A program made the position numbers and the translations under genes. Shown here piece after piece: positions 18,420 through 27,247 of a DNA stretch of 64,000 nucleotides. How positions within the stretch are numbered: position 1 is the stretch's first letter; every line of letters starts with the position of its first letter. A model generated the notes under the pieces. The model did no database searches. It had not been told where the DNA came from and was given only the letters and a program-made list of their open reading frames with translations. Origin of the DNA: Paractinoplanes abujensis (GTDB lineage Bacteria > Actinomycetota > Actinomycetes > Mycobacteriales > Micromonosporaceae); assembly GCF_014204895.1 (NCBI RefSeq), contig NZ_JACHMF010000001.1:4960001-5024000 (forward strand), read 5' to 3'.

Positions 18420-18635
18420 CTTGGCCTCCCGCGCGAGCCGCTGGTCGTCTCGCGCGGGCTGATCGCCTTCCTCCTGTTCGCCGCCTTCGGCACGCTCTGG
18501 AGCGGCCTCACGCTGCCGCTGGCCGCCCGTCCGTGGCGGATGAGCACGGCTCGGACCGGTCCGGTGGGCTCGCTGGTGCGCCGGCAGCAGCTCGAGCGGG
18601 CCGATGGGCGGACGCCGGCCGAGCCGGCTTCGTGA
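18420..18635 (+). pseudogene. 3' remnant of a small membrane protein gene
   Basis: One frame reads LVVSRGLIAFLLFAAFGTLW, then SGLTLPLAARPWRMSTARTG and ends with a TGA at 18633-18635. It contains a hydrophobic stretch followed by a basic tail and uses G/C-ending codons, so it looks like coding sequence. No ATG, GTG or TTG start precedes the hydrophobic part, and the sdh terminator lies directly upstream, so only a C-terminal piece seems to remain. The family is not recognised. Bases 18636-18796 hold nothing I can name. Confidence 0.35.
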
Positions 18636-18796
18636 CCGGTGGCGCACCCTCACGTGGGTCCCCAGCCGGCGCACGGACGCGCGACTGCGACCTGACGGGC
18701 CGGTCCCGAACCAGTTCGTACCGGCACCCTGCCGACGAAAGGCTGACCGTCGCCAGGCCGACGACAATCGATCGGGTCGCCACCCCTGGACCGGGT

Positions 18797-19975
18797 TCAG
18801 GCGTTCGATGCCACGGGGGAAAGCTTTCTGGTGGCGCGCACGGCGATCACCGCGGCGGCGACGCTGGTGGTGGCGGTGACAACCAGGGGAACGACGGCGC
18901 CGATGTGGATGGCGGCCGCGCCCAGGGGGATGCCGATGGCGACCGGGCCGAACATGATCGTGTTGGCGGTGGCGGCGACGCGGCCCAGCAGGTGGTCGGG
19001 GGTCAGCGTCTGCACGGCGGTCACCGCGGCGATCAACGTCCAGGGCAGCCCGATGCCGATCACCACGCTGCCGGCGACCATGGCGGGGAACCAGGGCAGC
19101 GCCTGCGAGACACATCCGGCGGCGAAGACGACCGCGCCGACGGCGGCCACCGTGATCGCGCTGCGCCGGGCCAGGACGCGGCCCACCATCAGGCCCCCGG
19201 CGATCGAGCCCGCGCCCTGACCCGTGCCCAGCAAGCCCAGATGGGTGGACGGCAGGTGCAGGTCGTGCACCAGATGGGCGAGCACCGCGGCGTCCTTGAG
19301 CCCGGACCCGCCGATCGCGACGGCCGCCAGCAGCACCGGGTTCCGCACCGCGGGCACACTGAACAGAGCCCGCAAACCCTCCCGCAGCCCTGACCGGCCG
19401 GGCGCCGGCCGTGGCTCAACGGGCACGTGGCGCAGGCGGACTGCCGCGTAGCAGGCGGCTGTCAGCAGCGGCATCGAGGCGCTCAGCAGGACGACCGCGA
19501 TCGGGCCGTGCCAGGCGTAGAGGGCCGCCCCCGCCACCGGGGCGATCAGCTTCGTGCCCTCCTGGGCGCTGGAGCGCCAGCCGTTGACGTCGCCCAGCAT
19601 CGAGGTGGGCAGGGCCGACGGCATGATCGCGGACTCCCCGGCCTCGATCAGCACGTAGCTCGCGCCGCGGGCCAGCAGGACGGCGAAGATGAGCCAGGCC
19701 GCCGCCGCCGAGCGGACGGCCAGCAGCGTGAGCAGCAGCAGACCCAGTCCCAGGTCGACGCCGATCACCAGGGGGCGGCGGGGCAGGCGGTCGACCAGCG
19801 CGCCCAGCCACGGGGCGGCCAGGGTCGGCGCGTAGATGCAGACGGCGGTCAGCGCGGCCAGGCTCACCGAGCCGGTCAGGTCGAGCACCCAGAGGCCGGC
19901 GGCCAGGGTCATGGTCGTGCTGCCGAAGCCGGACAACAGGGAGATCAGCACGAAGAGGACCGCGTTGCGCCGCAT
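18797..19975 (-). CDS. MFS transporter
   Basis: A 392-residue major facilitator with about 12 membrane segments, of the MFS_3/macrolide-efflux-like type (GALVDRLPRRPLVIGVDLGLG loop between helices 2 and 3; LLGDVNGWRSSAQEGTKLIAP). It is probably a proton-driven exporter of an unknown compound. I use ATG 19975 (MRRNAVLF); the frame is open to 20101. It begins 34 bases after the HTH gene at 20010-20486 and is probably co-transcribed with it. Confidence 0.83.
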   Translation of the reverse strand: MRRNAVLFVLISLLSGFGSTTMTLAAGLWVLDLTGSVSLAALTAVCIYAPTLAAPWLGALVDRLPRRPLVIGVDLGLGLLLLTLLAVRSAAAAWLIFAVLLARGASYVLIEAGESAIMPSALPTSMLGDVNGWRSSAQEGTKLIAPVAGAALYAWHGPIAVVLLSASMPLLTAACYAAVRLRHVPVEPRPAPGRSGLREGLRALFSVPAVRNPVLLAAVAIGGSGLKDAAVLAHLVHDLHLPSTHLGLLGTGQGAGSIAGGLMVGRVLARRSAITVAAVGAVVFAAGCVSQALPWFPAMVAGSVVIGIGLPWTLIAAVTAVQTLTPDHLLGRVAATANTIMFGPVAIGIPLGAAAIHIGAVVPLVVTATTSVAAAVIAVRATRKLSPVASNA

Positions 19976-20009
19976 GGACTCACATACTTCAGAGTTGAGC
20001 GGCAATCTG

Positions 20010-20486
20010 TCAACGTTGTGGTGACGCGGCCTCCAGCGCGGCCCGCAGCCGGTCAACGGCCGCCCGAGTGGGCGCCGGCAGCGGGGCCGCGGCCTCGGCA
20101 AGGTCGGCGATCACCGCTTCGGCCAGGGCGAACAGGGCCCCGCCGGCCGCTGCGGGCACGGCGGCCAGAGTCTCGCGAACCAGCACGGCCCGCGTGAAGC
20201 GCCGGTCCCAGCGGCGGTCCGCCCCGACGCGTCGGTGCAGCTCGAGGGCCGCTTGGCGCAGCGTGTCAAAGGCTTTCCCGTACGCATCGACCACCACCGG
20301 CGGCACTGCCGCCACCAGACGGAGCCGGCGCTGCTCGGCGGCCTGCCGGCTGCCCAGCCCGAGCGCGGCGGCGATCTCGCCCCAGGTCGCGCCATCACGC
20401 CGGGCCCGGTCGATCAGCTCGAGCTCCTCGGCGTCGAGCCGGGCCCGGGCGGCGGGTACAGCTCTCAGCTTTTCCAGGTCGGGCAC
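20010..20486 (-). CDS. small helix-turn-helix regulator
   Basis: A 158-residue protein. Residues 20-55 form a sigma-70-region-4-like HTH (DRARRDGATWGEIAAALGLGSRQAAEQRRLR); the rest is Ala/Leu-rich helix with no named domain. Similar HTH proteins sit beside transporters in Actinobacteria. GTG 20486 is the start. The perfect inverted repeat 18 bases upstream suggests it binds its own promoter and so controls the MFS gene behind it. Confidence 0.7.
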   Translation of the reverse strand: MPDLEKLRAVPAARARLDAEELELIDRARRDGATWGEIAAALGLGSRQAAEQRRLRLVAAVPPVVVDAYGKAFDTLRQAALELHRRVGADRRWDRRFTRAVLVRETLAAVPAAAGGALFALAEAVIADLAEAAAPLPAPTRAAVDRLRAALEAASPQR

Positions 20487-20503
20487 CGCCTCAGCTTAGC
20501 CTC

Positions 20504-20526
20504 GTTGTCAATGATTCGTTGACAAC
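20504..20526. promoter_or_regulatory. inverted-repeat operator of the HTH-MFS operon
   Basis: GTTGTCAA-TGATTCG-TTGACAAC is a perfect 8-base inverted repeat with a 7-base spacer in the gap between the HTH gene and nfo. It could overlap the -35 (TTGACA/TTGTCA) region. A related 8-base palindrome CAACGTTG lies at 20011-20018, between the HTH and MFS genes. Confidence 0.6.
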
Positions 20527-20566
20527 AGGAAAAGGTAGATCTGAGCCCGGACTGCGATGAGGGCGG

Positions 20567-21424
20567 TCAGCGGAGGGATTTGAGCAGCGCGATGTCGGCC
20601 GCGTGGCCCTCGTGCTCGACCGTGGGCGTCTCCACGATGACGGGCACGCCGGCCGTGGCCGGGTGGGTCATCAGCTCGGCGAACGCGGCCGTGCCGATGC
20701 GGCCCGCGCCGATCGTCTCGTGACGGTCGCGGGTGGAGCCGCAGTCGTCCTTGGAGTCGTTCGCGTGGATCAGTCTGACGCGGTCGCGGCCGACCGTGGC
20801 GACCAGCGCGTCCAGCGTCGCGGTCATGCCGCCGGGGGTGGCCAGGTCGTGCCCGGCAGCCCAGGCGTGACAGGTGTCGAAGCAGACGCCCAGGCCGGGG
20901 TGGTTCTCCACCGCGTCCAGGTAGCGCTCGAGGTCCTGCACCTTGGAGGCCAGGCTGCGCCCGCCCCCGGCGCTCGGCTCGACCAGCAGCTGGGGCATTC
21001 CCGGGCGCTCCAGCAGCGGCAGCAGCACCTCGTGCAGCTGGTGGAACGCCTTGTCCTCGTGGGCTTCGTCGACCGAGCTGCCGGCGTGGAAGACCACAGC
21101 GGTCGCCCCGATGGCCTGGCCCCGTTCGAGCGCGTGGGCCAGCACGGCCGCCGACTTCTCCACGGTCAGCTCGGTCGGCGAGCCCAGGTTCACGAGCAGC
21201 GAGGCGTGGATGTACGCCGGGATCGCGCGTTCGCCGATGCCGTCGCGGAACAGCACGTCCTGCTTCGGGTCGCCGGGCGGCAGGGCCCAGCCGCGCGAGT
21301 TCGAGACGTACACCTGCAGCGTCTCGGACCCGGCGGCGTCCACGTACGGCAGGGCGGCCTTGGCCAGCCCGCCCGACGTCTTGGTGTGCGAACCGATCCG
21401 GCGATCGGACGGACTCAGAAGCAC
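20567..21424 (-). CDS. nfo: deoxyribonuclease IV (endonuclease IV)
   Basis: A 285-residue AP endonuclease of the TIM-barrel family. It begins LSPSDRRIGSHTKTSGG and contains VYVSNSRGW, the metal ligands VVFHAGSS, LLVEPSAGGG, GVCFDTCHAWAAGHD, LIHANDSKDDCGSTRDRHETIGAG and VIVETPT. It cuts DNA at abasic sites in base-excision repair. The only in-frame start is GTG 21424, inside the last codons of the kinase gene (10-base overlap), so the two are translationally coupled. Confidence 0.9.
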   Translation of the reverse strand: MLLSPSDRRIGSHTKTSGGLAKAALPYVDAAGSETLQVYVSNSRGWALPPGDPKQDVLFRDGIGERAIPAYIHASLLVNLGSPTELTVEKSAAVLAHALERGQAIGATAVVFHAGSSVDEAHEDKAFHQLHEVLLPLLERPGMPQLLVEPSAGGGRSLASKVQDLERYLDAVENHPGLGVCFDTCHAWAAGHDLATPGGMTATLDALVATVGRDRVRLIHANDSKDDCGSTRDRHETIGAGRIGTAAFAELMTHPATAGVPVIVETPTVEHEGHAADIALLKSLR

Positions 21425-23361
21425 TGGAGGGCGACCTCGGACTGGGGCGCGACCTGGCTGTTGGGGCCCGGCTGCTGGCTGCGGACGACGGCGTTGGGGT
21501 TGAAGTCGATCCGGACGCGCAGCCCCTGGCCCTCCAGCGTGGCCTTGGCCTGCTGGCACGGCTGGTTGGTCAGGTCGGGCACGACGACGAACGGCGGGCC
21601 CTTGCTGACGTCGAGGGTGACCGTGTCGTCCTTGGTGGCGCCGGTGTTCGGCTTCGGGTTCTGCCCGATGACCGTGTCGGCCGGCTGGTCGCTGTCCTTG
21701 TAGACCTCGGCCGCGGTCAGCCCCAGCCGGGCCAGTTCGGCGCGGGCGTCGTTGATGTTCTTGCCGGTCAGGTCGGGCACCCGGATCGGGGCCCGGCCCT
21801 TGCTGAGCACGACGGTGATCGTCGCGCCCCGCTTGAGCTGCGTGCCCTCCTTGGGGTCGGAGGCGATCACTGCACCCTCGGGCACGGTGTCGCTGTACTG
21901 CCCCGCGCCCTCCTTGAGCTTGAGGTTGAGCTGCTCCAGCTCGCCCCGCGCGGCCGTCAGCTCGAGGCCGGCCAGGTCGGGAACGGCGAAGCGTTCCGGG
22001 CCGAGCGACAGGTTGACCGTGAGCACGCCGCCCTTGACGATCCGCTCGGTGGCCGGCGGGTCCTGCGAGACGACAGTGTCCTTGGGCACGGTCTCGCTGT
22101 AGGCGCCATCGCCGTAGAAGAGCTCGAAGCCGTGCTGCTGCGCGTACAGCTCGGCCTGGGCCTTGGTCATGTTGACCATGGGCGGCGCGTCGGTGTAGCG
22201 GCCCAGGGTGACCCACCAGGTGCTGCCGATGACGACCAGCACCATCACGGCCACGGCCGCGCTGAGCAGGATGCGGCGCCGGTCGGTGCCGCCGCGCAGC
22301 GAGCGCGACTTCGACCGGGGCATGCGGCCCGCGGTGTATTCCTGGCCACGGGGGGCCTGGTTGGGCAGGCGGGCCCAGTTCGGACGGTCGCCCGCGCCGA
22401 CGGCGGGCACCACGGTGGTGGCGTCGGTGACGGCGCCGCGGGCGGGCGGCACCTGGCGCAGCAGCGCGGTCTCGACGTTGGCCGCGCCCAGGTCGTCGCG
22501 CACCGTCTGCACCTCGGCCAGCAGCGCGCCGGCGTCGGTGGGGCGGGCCCCCGGGTCGCGGCGGGTGGCCCGGGCGGTCAGGTCGTCGAGCACCGAGGGC
22601 AGGCCCTTGACGATGCTGGACGGGGCGGGGACGTCGTTGTCGACGTGCTCCCAGGCGACCGCGACCGGGTCGTCGCCGTCGAACGGCACCCGGCCGGTCA
22701 GCATCTCGAACAGCACGATGCCGGCCGAGTAGACGTCCGTACGGGCGTCGGCGCGGCCCTCGGTGACCAGCTCGGGCGCGACGTAGGCCACGGTCGCCAT
22801 CAGCTGGCCGCCCTCGTCGGCACTGCTCGCCTCGACGGCGCGGGCCAGCCCGAAGTCGGCCACCTTGACCACGGAGTCGACCAGGTTGGCCACACCCCCG
22901 CTGGGCGCCTCGGCCACCAGCACGTTCTCGGGCTTGACGTCCCGGTGGACCAGACCCGCGCGGTGGGCGGCGGCGATCGCGGCGAGCATCTGCTCTCCGA
23001 TCGCCAACGCCTCCACCGGGTTGAGCCGGCGGCGCTGGGTGAGCAGGTCGCGCAGTGTGCGGCCCTGCACGTACTCCATGACCAGATAGGGCAGGCCCTG
23101 GTGGCGGCCCTGGTCGTAGACGGCCACGACGTTGGGATGGGTGAGCCGGGCGATCGTCTTGGCCTCGTCGGTGAACCGGTCGACGAAGTGGGCGTTGGTC
23201 GCCTGCGACGGGTGAATGATCTTCAGAGCGACGGTGCGCTCGAGTCGTTCGTCGGTGGCGGTGTAGACGGTCGCCATGCCACCACGGGCCACGCGACCGG
23301 TGATCCGGTAGCGGCCGTCAATCGTCGTGCCGATCAACGTGTCGGCGACTGTGGTGTCCAT
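21415..23361 (-). CDS. pknL: PASTA-domain Ser/Thr protein kinase (PknL-like)
   Basis: A 648-residue Hanks-type kinase. The N-terminal catalytic domain has the Gly loop VARGGMATVY (24-33), Lys47, HRDVKPEN (139-146) and DFG (169-171), all intact. A single membrane segment spans about 363-385, and four extracellular PASTA repeats follow to the C-terminus, which would sense peptidoglycan fragments. Neighbours (the Rv2175c-like gene, polyprenyl synthase, MetF) match the mycobacterial pknL locus as I recall it, hence the name rather than pknB, which sits with pbpA/rodA. It overlaps nfo. Confidence 0.88.
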   Translation of the reverse strand: MDTTVADTLIGTTIDGRYRITGRVARGGMATVYTATDERLERTVALKIIHPSQATNAHFVDRFTDEAKTIARLTHPNVVAVYDQGRHQGLPYLVMEYVQGRTLRDLLTQRRRLNPVEALAIGEQMLAAIAAAHRAGLVHRDVKPENVLVAEAPSGGVANLVDSVVKVADFGLARAVEASSADEGGQLMATVAYVAPELVTEGRADARTDVYSAGIVLFEMLTGRVPFDGDDPVAVAWEHVDNDVPAPSSIVKGLPSVLDDLTARATRRDPGARPTDAGALLAEVQTVRDDLGAANVETALLRQVPPARGAVTDATTVVPAVGAGDRPNWARLPNQAPRGQEYTAGRMPRSKSRSLRGGTDRRRILLSAAVAVMVLVVIGSTWWVTLGRYTDAPPMVNMTKAQAELYAQQHGFELFYGDGAYSETVPKDTVVSQDPPATERIVKGGVLTVNLSLGPERFAVPDLAGLELTAARGELEQLNLKLKEGAGQYSDTVPEGAVIASDPKEGTQLKRGATITVVLSKGRAPIRVPDLTGKNINDARAELARLGLTAAEVYKDSDQPADTVIGQNPKPNTGATKDDTVTLDVSKGPPFVVVPDLTNQPCQQAKATLEGQGLRVRIDFNPNAVVRSQQPGPNSQVAPQSEVALQCF

Positions 23362-23475
23362 CGGCGTGAAGTGTATGTGGCTTTCGCTCAGGGGCGGTCC
23401 AGGATGTCACAGCTGAGTCCAAACGGGTACGGCTGATCACCGTGCACCGTCGGATCTGCCCCGGCAAAAGCGGAT

Positions 23476-24198
23476 TTAGTGGTGCCGCTTGTGGCGTCTG
23501 CCATTCCACGACTGACTCGGTGAGACCGAGGTCGCGGGCTCCGCGGAGTCGCTGGGCGACGGACCGGGACTGCTCGGACCGGACGAATCCGACGAGGACG
23601 GTGATACCGGCGGCGTCGGCGAGGGCGACGATGTGGGGGCCGTCGGCGTGGGCACGGGCGGGTTGCGGTGGTCCGGACTCGCCGGCTTGGCCGGCCGGAC
23701 CGGCGTGTTCACCGGCGGAGGCGGTGGTGGCGGCGGTGACGTGGCGGCGGCAGTGCGCGGCAAGGCCGGATCAGCCGGCTTCGGAGCCGGCGGAACCACC
23801 GGCCGCACGGCCGCGGTGGTGGCCGCAGCCCGTACGGGGGAAGAGGACGAGCCCAGGCCGACGGCGGTGGTCGCGGCGGCCCGCGGCGGACTGGTGCCCG
23901 CCGCGGCCGTGCTCTCCGACACCAGCGAGCCCAGCCCGTTCACCACGGCCAGATAGGCCCCGGCCGCACCGGCCACGGTCAGCGCCCCGAAGGCCGTCAT
24001 CGCCAGCGCGCGGCGCGGCCGTCGGGTGATCGGGGCGGGTGCCGGGTCGATCGGCAGGTCGATGCCGAAGGTGCCCATCCCGGTCGAGGTCACGTCGGGC
24101 CCACCGGCGGGCGGTTCGGCCGGCGCCCGGCCCATGTCGTAGCGCAGCGAACGCCACGCGCCGGCGACCTCCGTACGGGTCCTGCGCAGCAGGCTCAT
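23476..24198 (-). CDS. single-pass membrane protein with long Pro/Ser/Thr tail
   Basis: A 240-residue protein of unknown function. Residues 1-60 are cytosolic and basic, residues ~64-90 form one membrane segment (ALAMTAFGALTVAGAAGAYLA), and the remaining 150 residues are Pro, Ser, Thr and Ala with a basic end (RRHKRHH). Such tails cross the cell wall. AAGGAA precedes ATG 24198. It stands between pknL and the divergent Rv2175c-like gene; a kinase substrate is an attractive but untested idea. Confidence 0.7.
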   Translation of the reverse strand: MSLLRRTRTEVAGAWRSLRYDMGRAPAEPPAGGPDVTSTGMGTFGIDLPIDPAPAPITRRPRRALAMTAFGALTVAGAAGAYLAVVNGLGSLVSESTAAAGTSPPRAAATTAVGLGSSSSPVRAAATTAAVRPVVPPAPKPADPALPRTAAATSPPPPPPPPVNTPVRPAKPASPDHRNPPVPTPTAPTSSPSPTPPVSPSSSDSSGPSSPGPSPSDSAEPATSVSPSQSWNGRRHKRHH

Positions 24199-24231
24199 CG
24201 GGTTCCTTCTTCACTCTCGTACGCTGTAGGT

Positions 24232-24582
24232 GTGAGCGATTCCGTAACCGCCGGCCCGGCCGAGTGGATCAACCTGCCGGACGTGTCCGCGAAGCTCGAC
24301 GTGTCGATCAGCAAGGTGCACCAGATGATCCGCGACGGGCACCTGCTCGCGGTGCGCCGTGACGGCATCCGCGTCGTCCCGGCCGATCTGGTGGCCAACA
24401 GCACGGTGCTGAAGCACCTCCCCGGCGTCCTGAACTTGCTGCGCGACGCCGGGTATAACGACGAAGAGGCCCTGCGGTGGCTGTACGAGCCGGACGAGGC
24501 GCTCGACGGCAACGCGGCCAAGGGCCTCGGCGGGCATCGCGCCCGCGAGGTGAAGAGGCGCGCGCAGGCGCTGGGCTTCTAG
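24232..24582 (+). CDS. Rv2175c-like DNA-binding protein
   Basis: A 116-residue winged-helix protein aligning by eye with M. tuberculosis Rv2175c: INLPDVSAKLDVSISKVHQM, DGHLLAVRRDG, LKHLPGVLNLLRDAGYNDEE, ALRWLYEPD and the C-terminal HRAREVKRRAQAL. Rv2175c is a DNA-binding substrate of PknL whose binding is lost on phosphorylation of an N-terminal threonine; the N-terminal extension is shorter here, with Ser2, Ser4 and Thr/Ser near the start. Start is GTG 24232. It overlaps the converging polyprenyl synthase gene by four bases. Confidence 0.88.
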   Translation: MSDSVTAGPAEWINLPDVSAKLDVSISKVHQMIRDGHLLAVRRDGIRVVPADLVANSTVLKHLPGVLNLLRDAGYNDEEALRWLYEPDEALDGNAAKGLGGHRAREVKRRAQALGF

Positions 24583-25646
24583 ACCGTCCGCCTGGTCGCG
24601 GCGTCGGCGAGGCGGTGCAGCACCGCACGGGCCTCCGCCTCGACCGGGGCGCCGTCCAGCACCGCCAGCGCGGCCGTCATCAGCTCGTCGATGCGGCGCT
24701 CGGTGGCGGCCAGCGCGCCGCTGTCGCGGATCAGCGCGCGCAGCCGCTCCACCCCGCGGCCGTCGAGCCCCTGGTCACCCAGCCCGGCGTCGAGTTCGGC
24801 GCTCTCCTTCTCGCCGAGGGCCGCGAACGCCGCCGCCACGAGATAGGTGCGCTTGCCCTCGCGCAGGTCGTCCCCGGCGGGCTTGCCGGTGCGCTCCGGG
24901 TCGCCGAACACGCCCAGCACGTCGTCGCGCAGCTGGAACGCCTCGCCCAGGGGCAGGCCGAAACCCGAATAGGCTGCGAACAGCTCGGGACCGGCGCCGG
25001 CCAGCGCCGCGCCCAGCAGCAGCGGGCGCTCGACGGTGTACTTGGCCGACTTGAACCGGGCCACCTTGCCCGCCCGCTCGAGCGACGTGTCCGCGGTGGC
25101 CTGGGTCAGCACGTCGAGGTACTGCCCGACCGTGACCTCCGTACGCATCTCGTCGAAGACCGGCCGGGCCCGGGTCAGCTCGACCGGCCCCACCCCCGAG
25201 GTGTGCAGCAACTCGTCCGACCAGACCAGGGCCAGGTCGCCCAGCAGCACCGCCGCGCTGTCGCCGAACGCCGCCGCCCCGCCCCGCCAGCCCTGCGCGG
25301 TGTGCCGCGCCTCGAACCGCCGGTGCACCGAAGGTTCGCCGCGCCGGGTGTCCGACCGGTCCATCAGGTCGTCGTGAATCAGCGCGCTGGCCTGCACCAG
25401 CTCGAGCGCCGCGAGCGCGGACACCACCTGGTCGGAGTCGGCGCCCCCGGCCCCGCGGAAGCCCCAGTAGGCGAACGCCGGACGCAGCCGCTTGCCCCCC
25501 TTGAGCACCAGATCCTCCAGCGCCTCGGCCACGGGGACCAGCGCCCGGTCGATCCCGGTGAGGCGGGTGCGCTGCTCGCCGAGGAAGGCGGCCAGCGCCT
25601 TGTCGACGCGGGCGCGCAGGTCGGCGGCATCCAGGGGCGAGGTCAC
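24579..25646 (-). CDS. polyprenyl diphosphate synthase (IdsA-like)
   Basis: A 355-residue trans-prenyltransferase. The first Asp-rich motif is LIHDDLMDRSDTRRG, the second QLRDDVLGVFGD; GGKRLRPAF and KSAKYTVERPL are also present. It condenses isopentenyl diphosphate with an allylic diphosphate; the product length (C15-C20 or longer) cannot be fixed by eye. It could supply geranylgeranyl diphosphate for the carotenoids made by the 5.8-11.2 kb operon. Start GTG 25646. It corresponds in place to idsA2 (Rv2173). Confidence 0.9.
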   Translation of the reverse strand: MTSPLDAADLRARVDKALAAFLGEQRTRLTGIDRALVPVAEALEDLVLKGGKRLRPAFAYWGFRGAGGADSDQVVSALAALELVQASALIHDDLMDRSDTRRGEPSVHRRFEARHTAQGWRGGAAAFGDSAAVLLGDLALVWSDELLHTSGVGPVELTRARPVFDEMRTEVTVGQYLDVLTQATADTSLERAGKVARFKSAKYTVERPLLLGAALAGAGPELFAAYSGFGLPLGEAFQLRDDVLGVFGDPERTGKPAGDDLREGKRTYLVAAAFAALGEKESAELDAGLGDQGLDGRGVERLRALIRDSGALAATERRIDELMTAALAVLDGAPVEAEARAVLHRLADAATRRTV

Positions 25647-25685
25647 CGCACGAACGCTAGCGGAAGACCTCGGTAGAGTGACCAT

Positions 25686-26603
25686 GTGGCTCTCGGACTT
25701 CCTTCCCGGCTTCCCGCGACACCGGCGATCGGTGACCTCGTCCGGGGGTCCGCGCCGACGTTCTCGTTCGAGTTCTTCCCGCCCAAGACGTCCAAGGGCG
25801 AGCAGCTGCTGTGGCAGGCGATCCGCGAGCTGGAGCCGCTGCGGCCGAGCTTCGTGTCGATCACGTACGGCGCCGGCGGCACCACGCGCGACACCACGGT
25901 CGCCGTCACCGAGCGGATCGCGACCGAGACCACGCTGCTGCCGATGGCCCACCTGACCGCGGTCAACCACTCGGTGGCCGAGCTGCGCAACGTGATCGGC
26001 CGGCTGGCCGGGGCGGGCATCCGCAACGTCCTCGCGGTGCGCGGCGACCCGCCCGGCGACCCGATGGGAGACTGGGTCCAGCACCCCGAAGGAGTCCTCT
26101 ACGCGGAGGACCTGGTCCGGCTGCTCAAGGAGTCGGGCGACTTCAGCGTCGGCGTGGCCGCCTTCCCGCACAAGCATCCGCGCTCGGCCGACATCGAGAG
26201 CGACACCGCCAATTTCGTCCGCAAATGCCGCGCGGGCGCCGATTTCGCCATCACGCAGATGTTCTTCGACGCCGACGAGTATCTGCGCCTGCGCGACCGC
26301 GTCGCGGCCACCGGCTGCGACACCCCGATCCTGCCCGGCGTGATGCCGGTGACCCGGATGGCCACGATCGAGCGCTCGTCGCAGCTGTCCGGGGCACCGT
26401 TCCCGCCGGCCCTGCTCGCTCGCTTCGAGGCGATCGCTGACGACGAGGCCGCCGTACGGGCGCTCGGGGTGGAACTGTGCGCCGAGATGTGCGCGCGGCT
26501 GATCGACGAAGGGGTGCCCGGCATCCACTTCATCACGCTCAACCGGTCCACGGCGACGCGCGAGGTGTGGCAGTTGCTGGCCCCCATGCCCACGGCCGCC
26601 TGA
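25686..26603 (+). CDS. metF: methylenetetrahydrofolate reductase
   Basis: A 305-residue TIM-barrel MTHFR. The start [14 protein letters not shown], then [44 protein letters not shown] [10 protein letters not shown] and [15 protein letters not shown] are diagnostic; the C-terminus has [13 protein letters not shown]. It reduces methylene- to methyl-tetrahydrofolate for methionine synthesis. It starts at GTG 25686, 39 bases from the divergent polyprenyl synthase, and ends 3 bases before the next gene. Confidence 0.93.
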   Translation: MALGLPSRLPATPAIGDLVRGSAPTFSFEFFPPKTSKGEQLLWQAIRELEPLRPSFVSITYGAGGTTRDTTVAVTERIATETTLLPMAHLTAVNHSVAELRNVIGRLAGAGIRNVLAVRGDPPGDPMGDWVQHPEGVLYAEDLVRLLKESGDFSVGVAAFPHKHPRSADIESDTANFVRKCRAGADFAITQMFFDADEYLRLRDRVAATGCDTPILPGVMPVTRMATIERSSQLSGAPFPPALLARFEAIADDEAAVRALGVELCAEMCARLIDEGVPGIHFITLNRSTATREVWQLLAPMPTAA

Positions 26604-26605
26604 CC

Positions 26606-27247
26606 GTGCTCTGGGACGACTACGCCACGGCGTGGTCCGGGCTGCACGGCGGCTTCGACCCGCGGCGTGCTTCTTTCCTCGTACGCGGGTGGGTGCGCAT
26701 CGCGTACGGGATCGGCTCGTGGCTCGGCCGCCACCGGATCGGCCCGATGACCGTGACCACCGCGGGCCTGCTGATCTGCGCGACAGTGCCCGTGGCGGTG
26801 CTCGCGGACCGGTGGGGCGCGCTGCTGGCGGCCGTGCTGGTGCTGGTCGCGGCGCTGGCCGACGGCCTGGACGGCGCGGTCGCCGTGATCACCGGCCGCA
26901 CCACCAGGCTGGGCTACGTCTACGACTCCGTCGCCGACCGCCTCGGCGAGCTGGCCTGGCTCACGGCGTTCTGGCTGGCCGGCGCGCCCGGCTGGCTGGT
27001 CGCCACGGCCGGCGCGGCGTCCTGGCTGCAGGAATACGCCCGGGCCCGCGCCACGGCGGCCGGCATGGCGGAGATCGGCGTGGTCACCGTGGCCGAACGC
27101 CCCACTCGTGTGCTGGTGGCCATCTTCGGCCTGCTGGCGGCGGCTCTGGTGCCCGTCGCGATCACCGTCGCCACCGGGGTCTGGCTGGCCCTGGCCCTGG
27201 TGGCGGGAATTCAGCTGACGATCGCCGTCCGGCGCGCGCTCTCGTAG
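26606..27247 (+). CDS. CDP-alcohol phosphatidyltransferase-family membrane protein
   Basis: A 213-residue protein with about five membrane segments. The CDP-alcohol phosphotransferase motif is ADGLDGAVAVITGRTTRLGYVYDSVAD. All four metal-binding Asp residues and the two Gly are present, but the usual Ala-Arg pair after DGxx is Ala-Val, and the spacing is longer than the common D-x2-DG-x2-AR-x8-G form. It may make an unusual phospholipid or be a divergent member. It is co-transcribed with metF (GTG 26606 two bases after the stop). Confidence 0.75.
   Translation: MLWDDYATAWSGLHGGFDPRRASFLVRGWVRIAYGIGSWLGRHRIGPMTVTTAGLLICATVPVAVLADRWGALLAAVLVLVAALADGLDGAVAVITGRTTRLGYVYDSVADRLGELAWLTAFWLAGAPGWLVATAGAASWLQEYARARATAAGMAEIGVVTVAERPTRVLVAIFGLLAAALVPVAITVATGVWLALALVAGIQLTIAVRRALS

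Noticed and set aside
25647..26528. Long N-terminal extension of the polyprenyl synthase
   Set aside because: It is antisense to metF; the conserved domain begins after GTG 25646.
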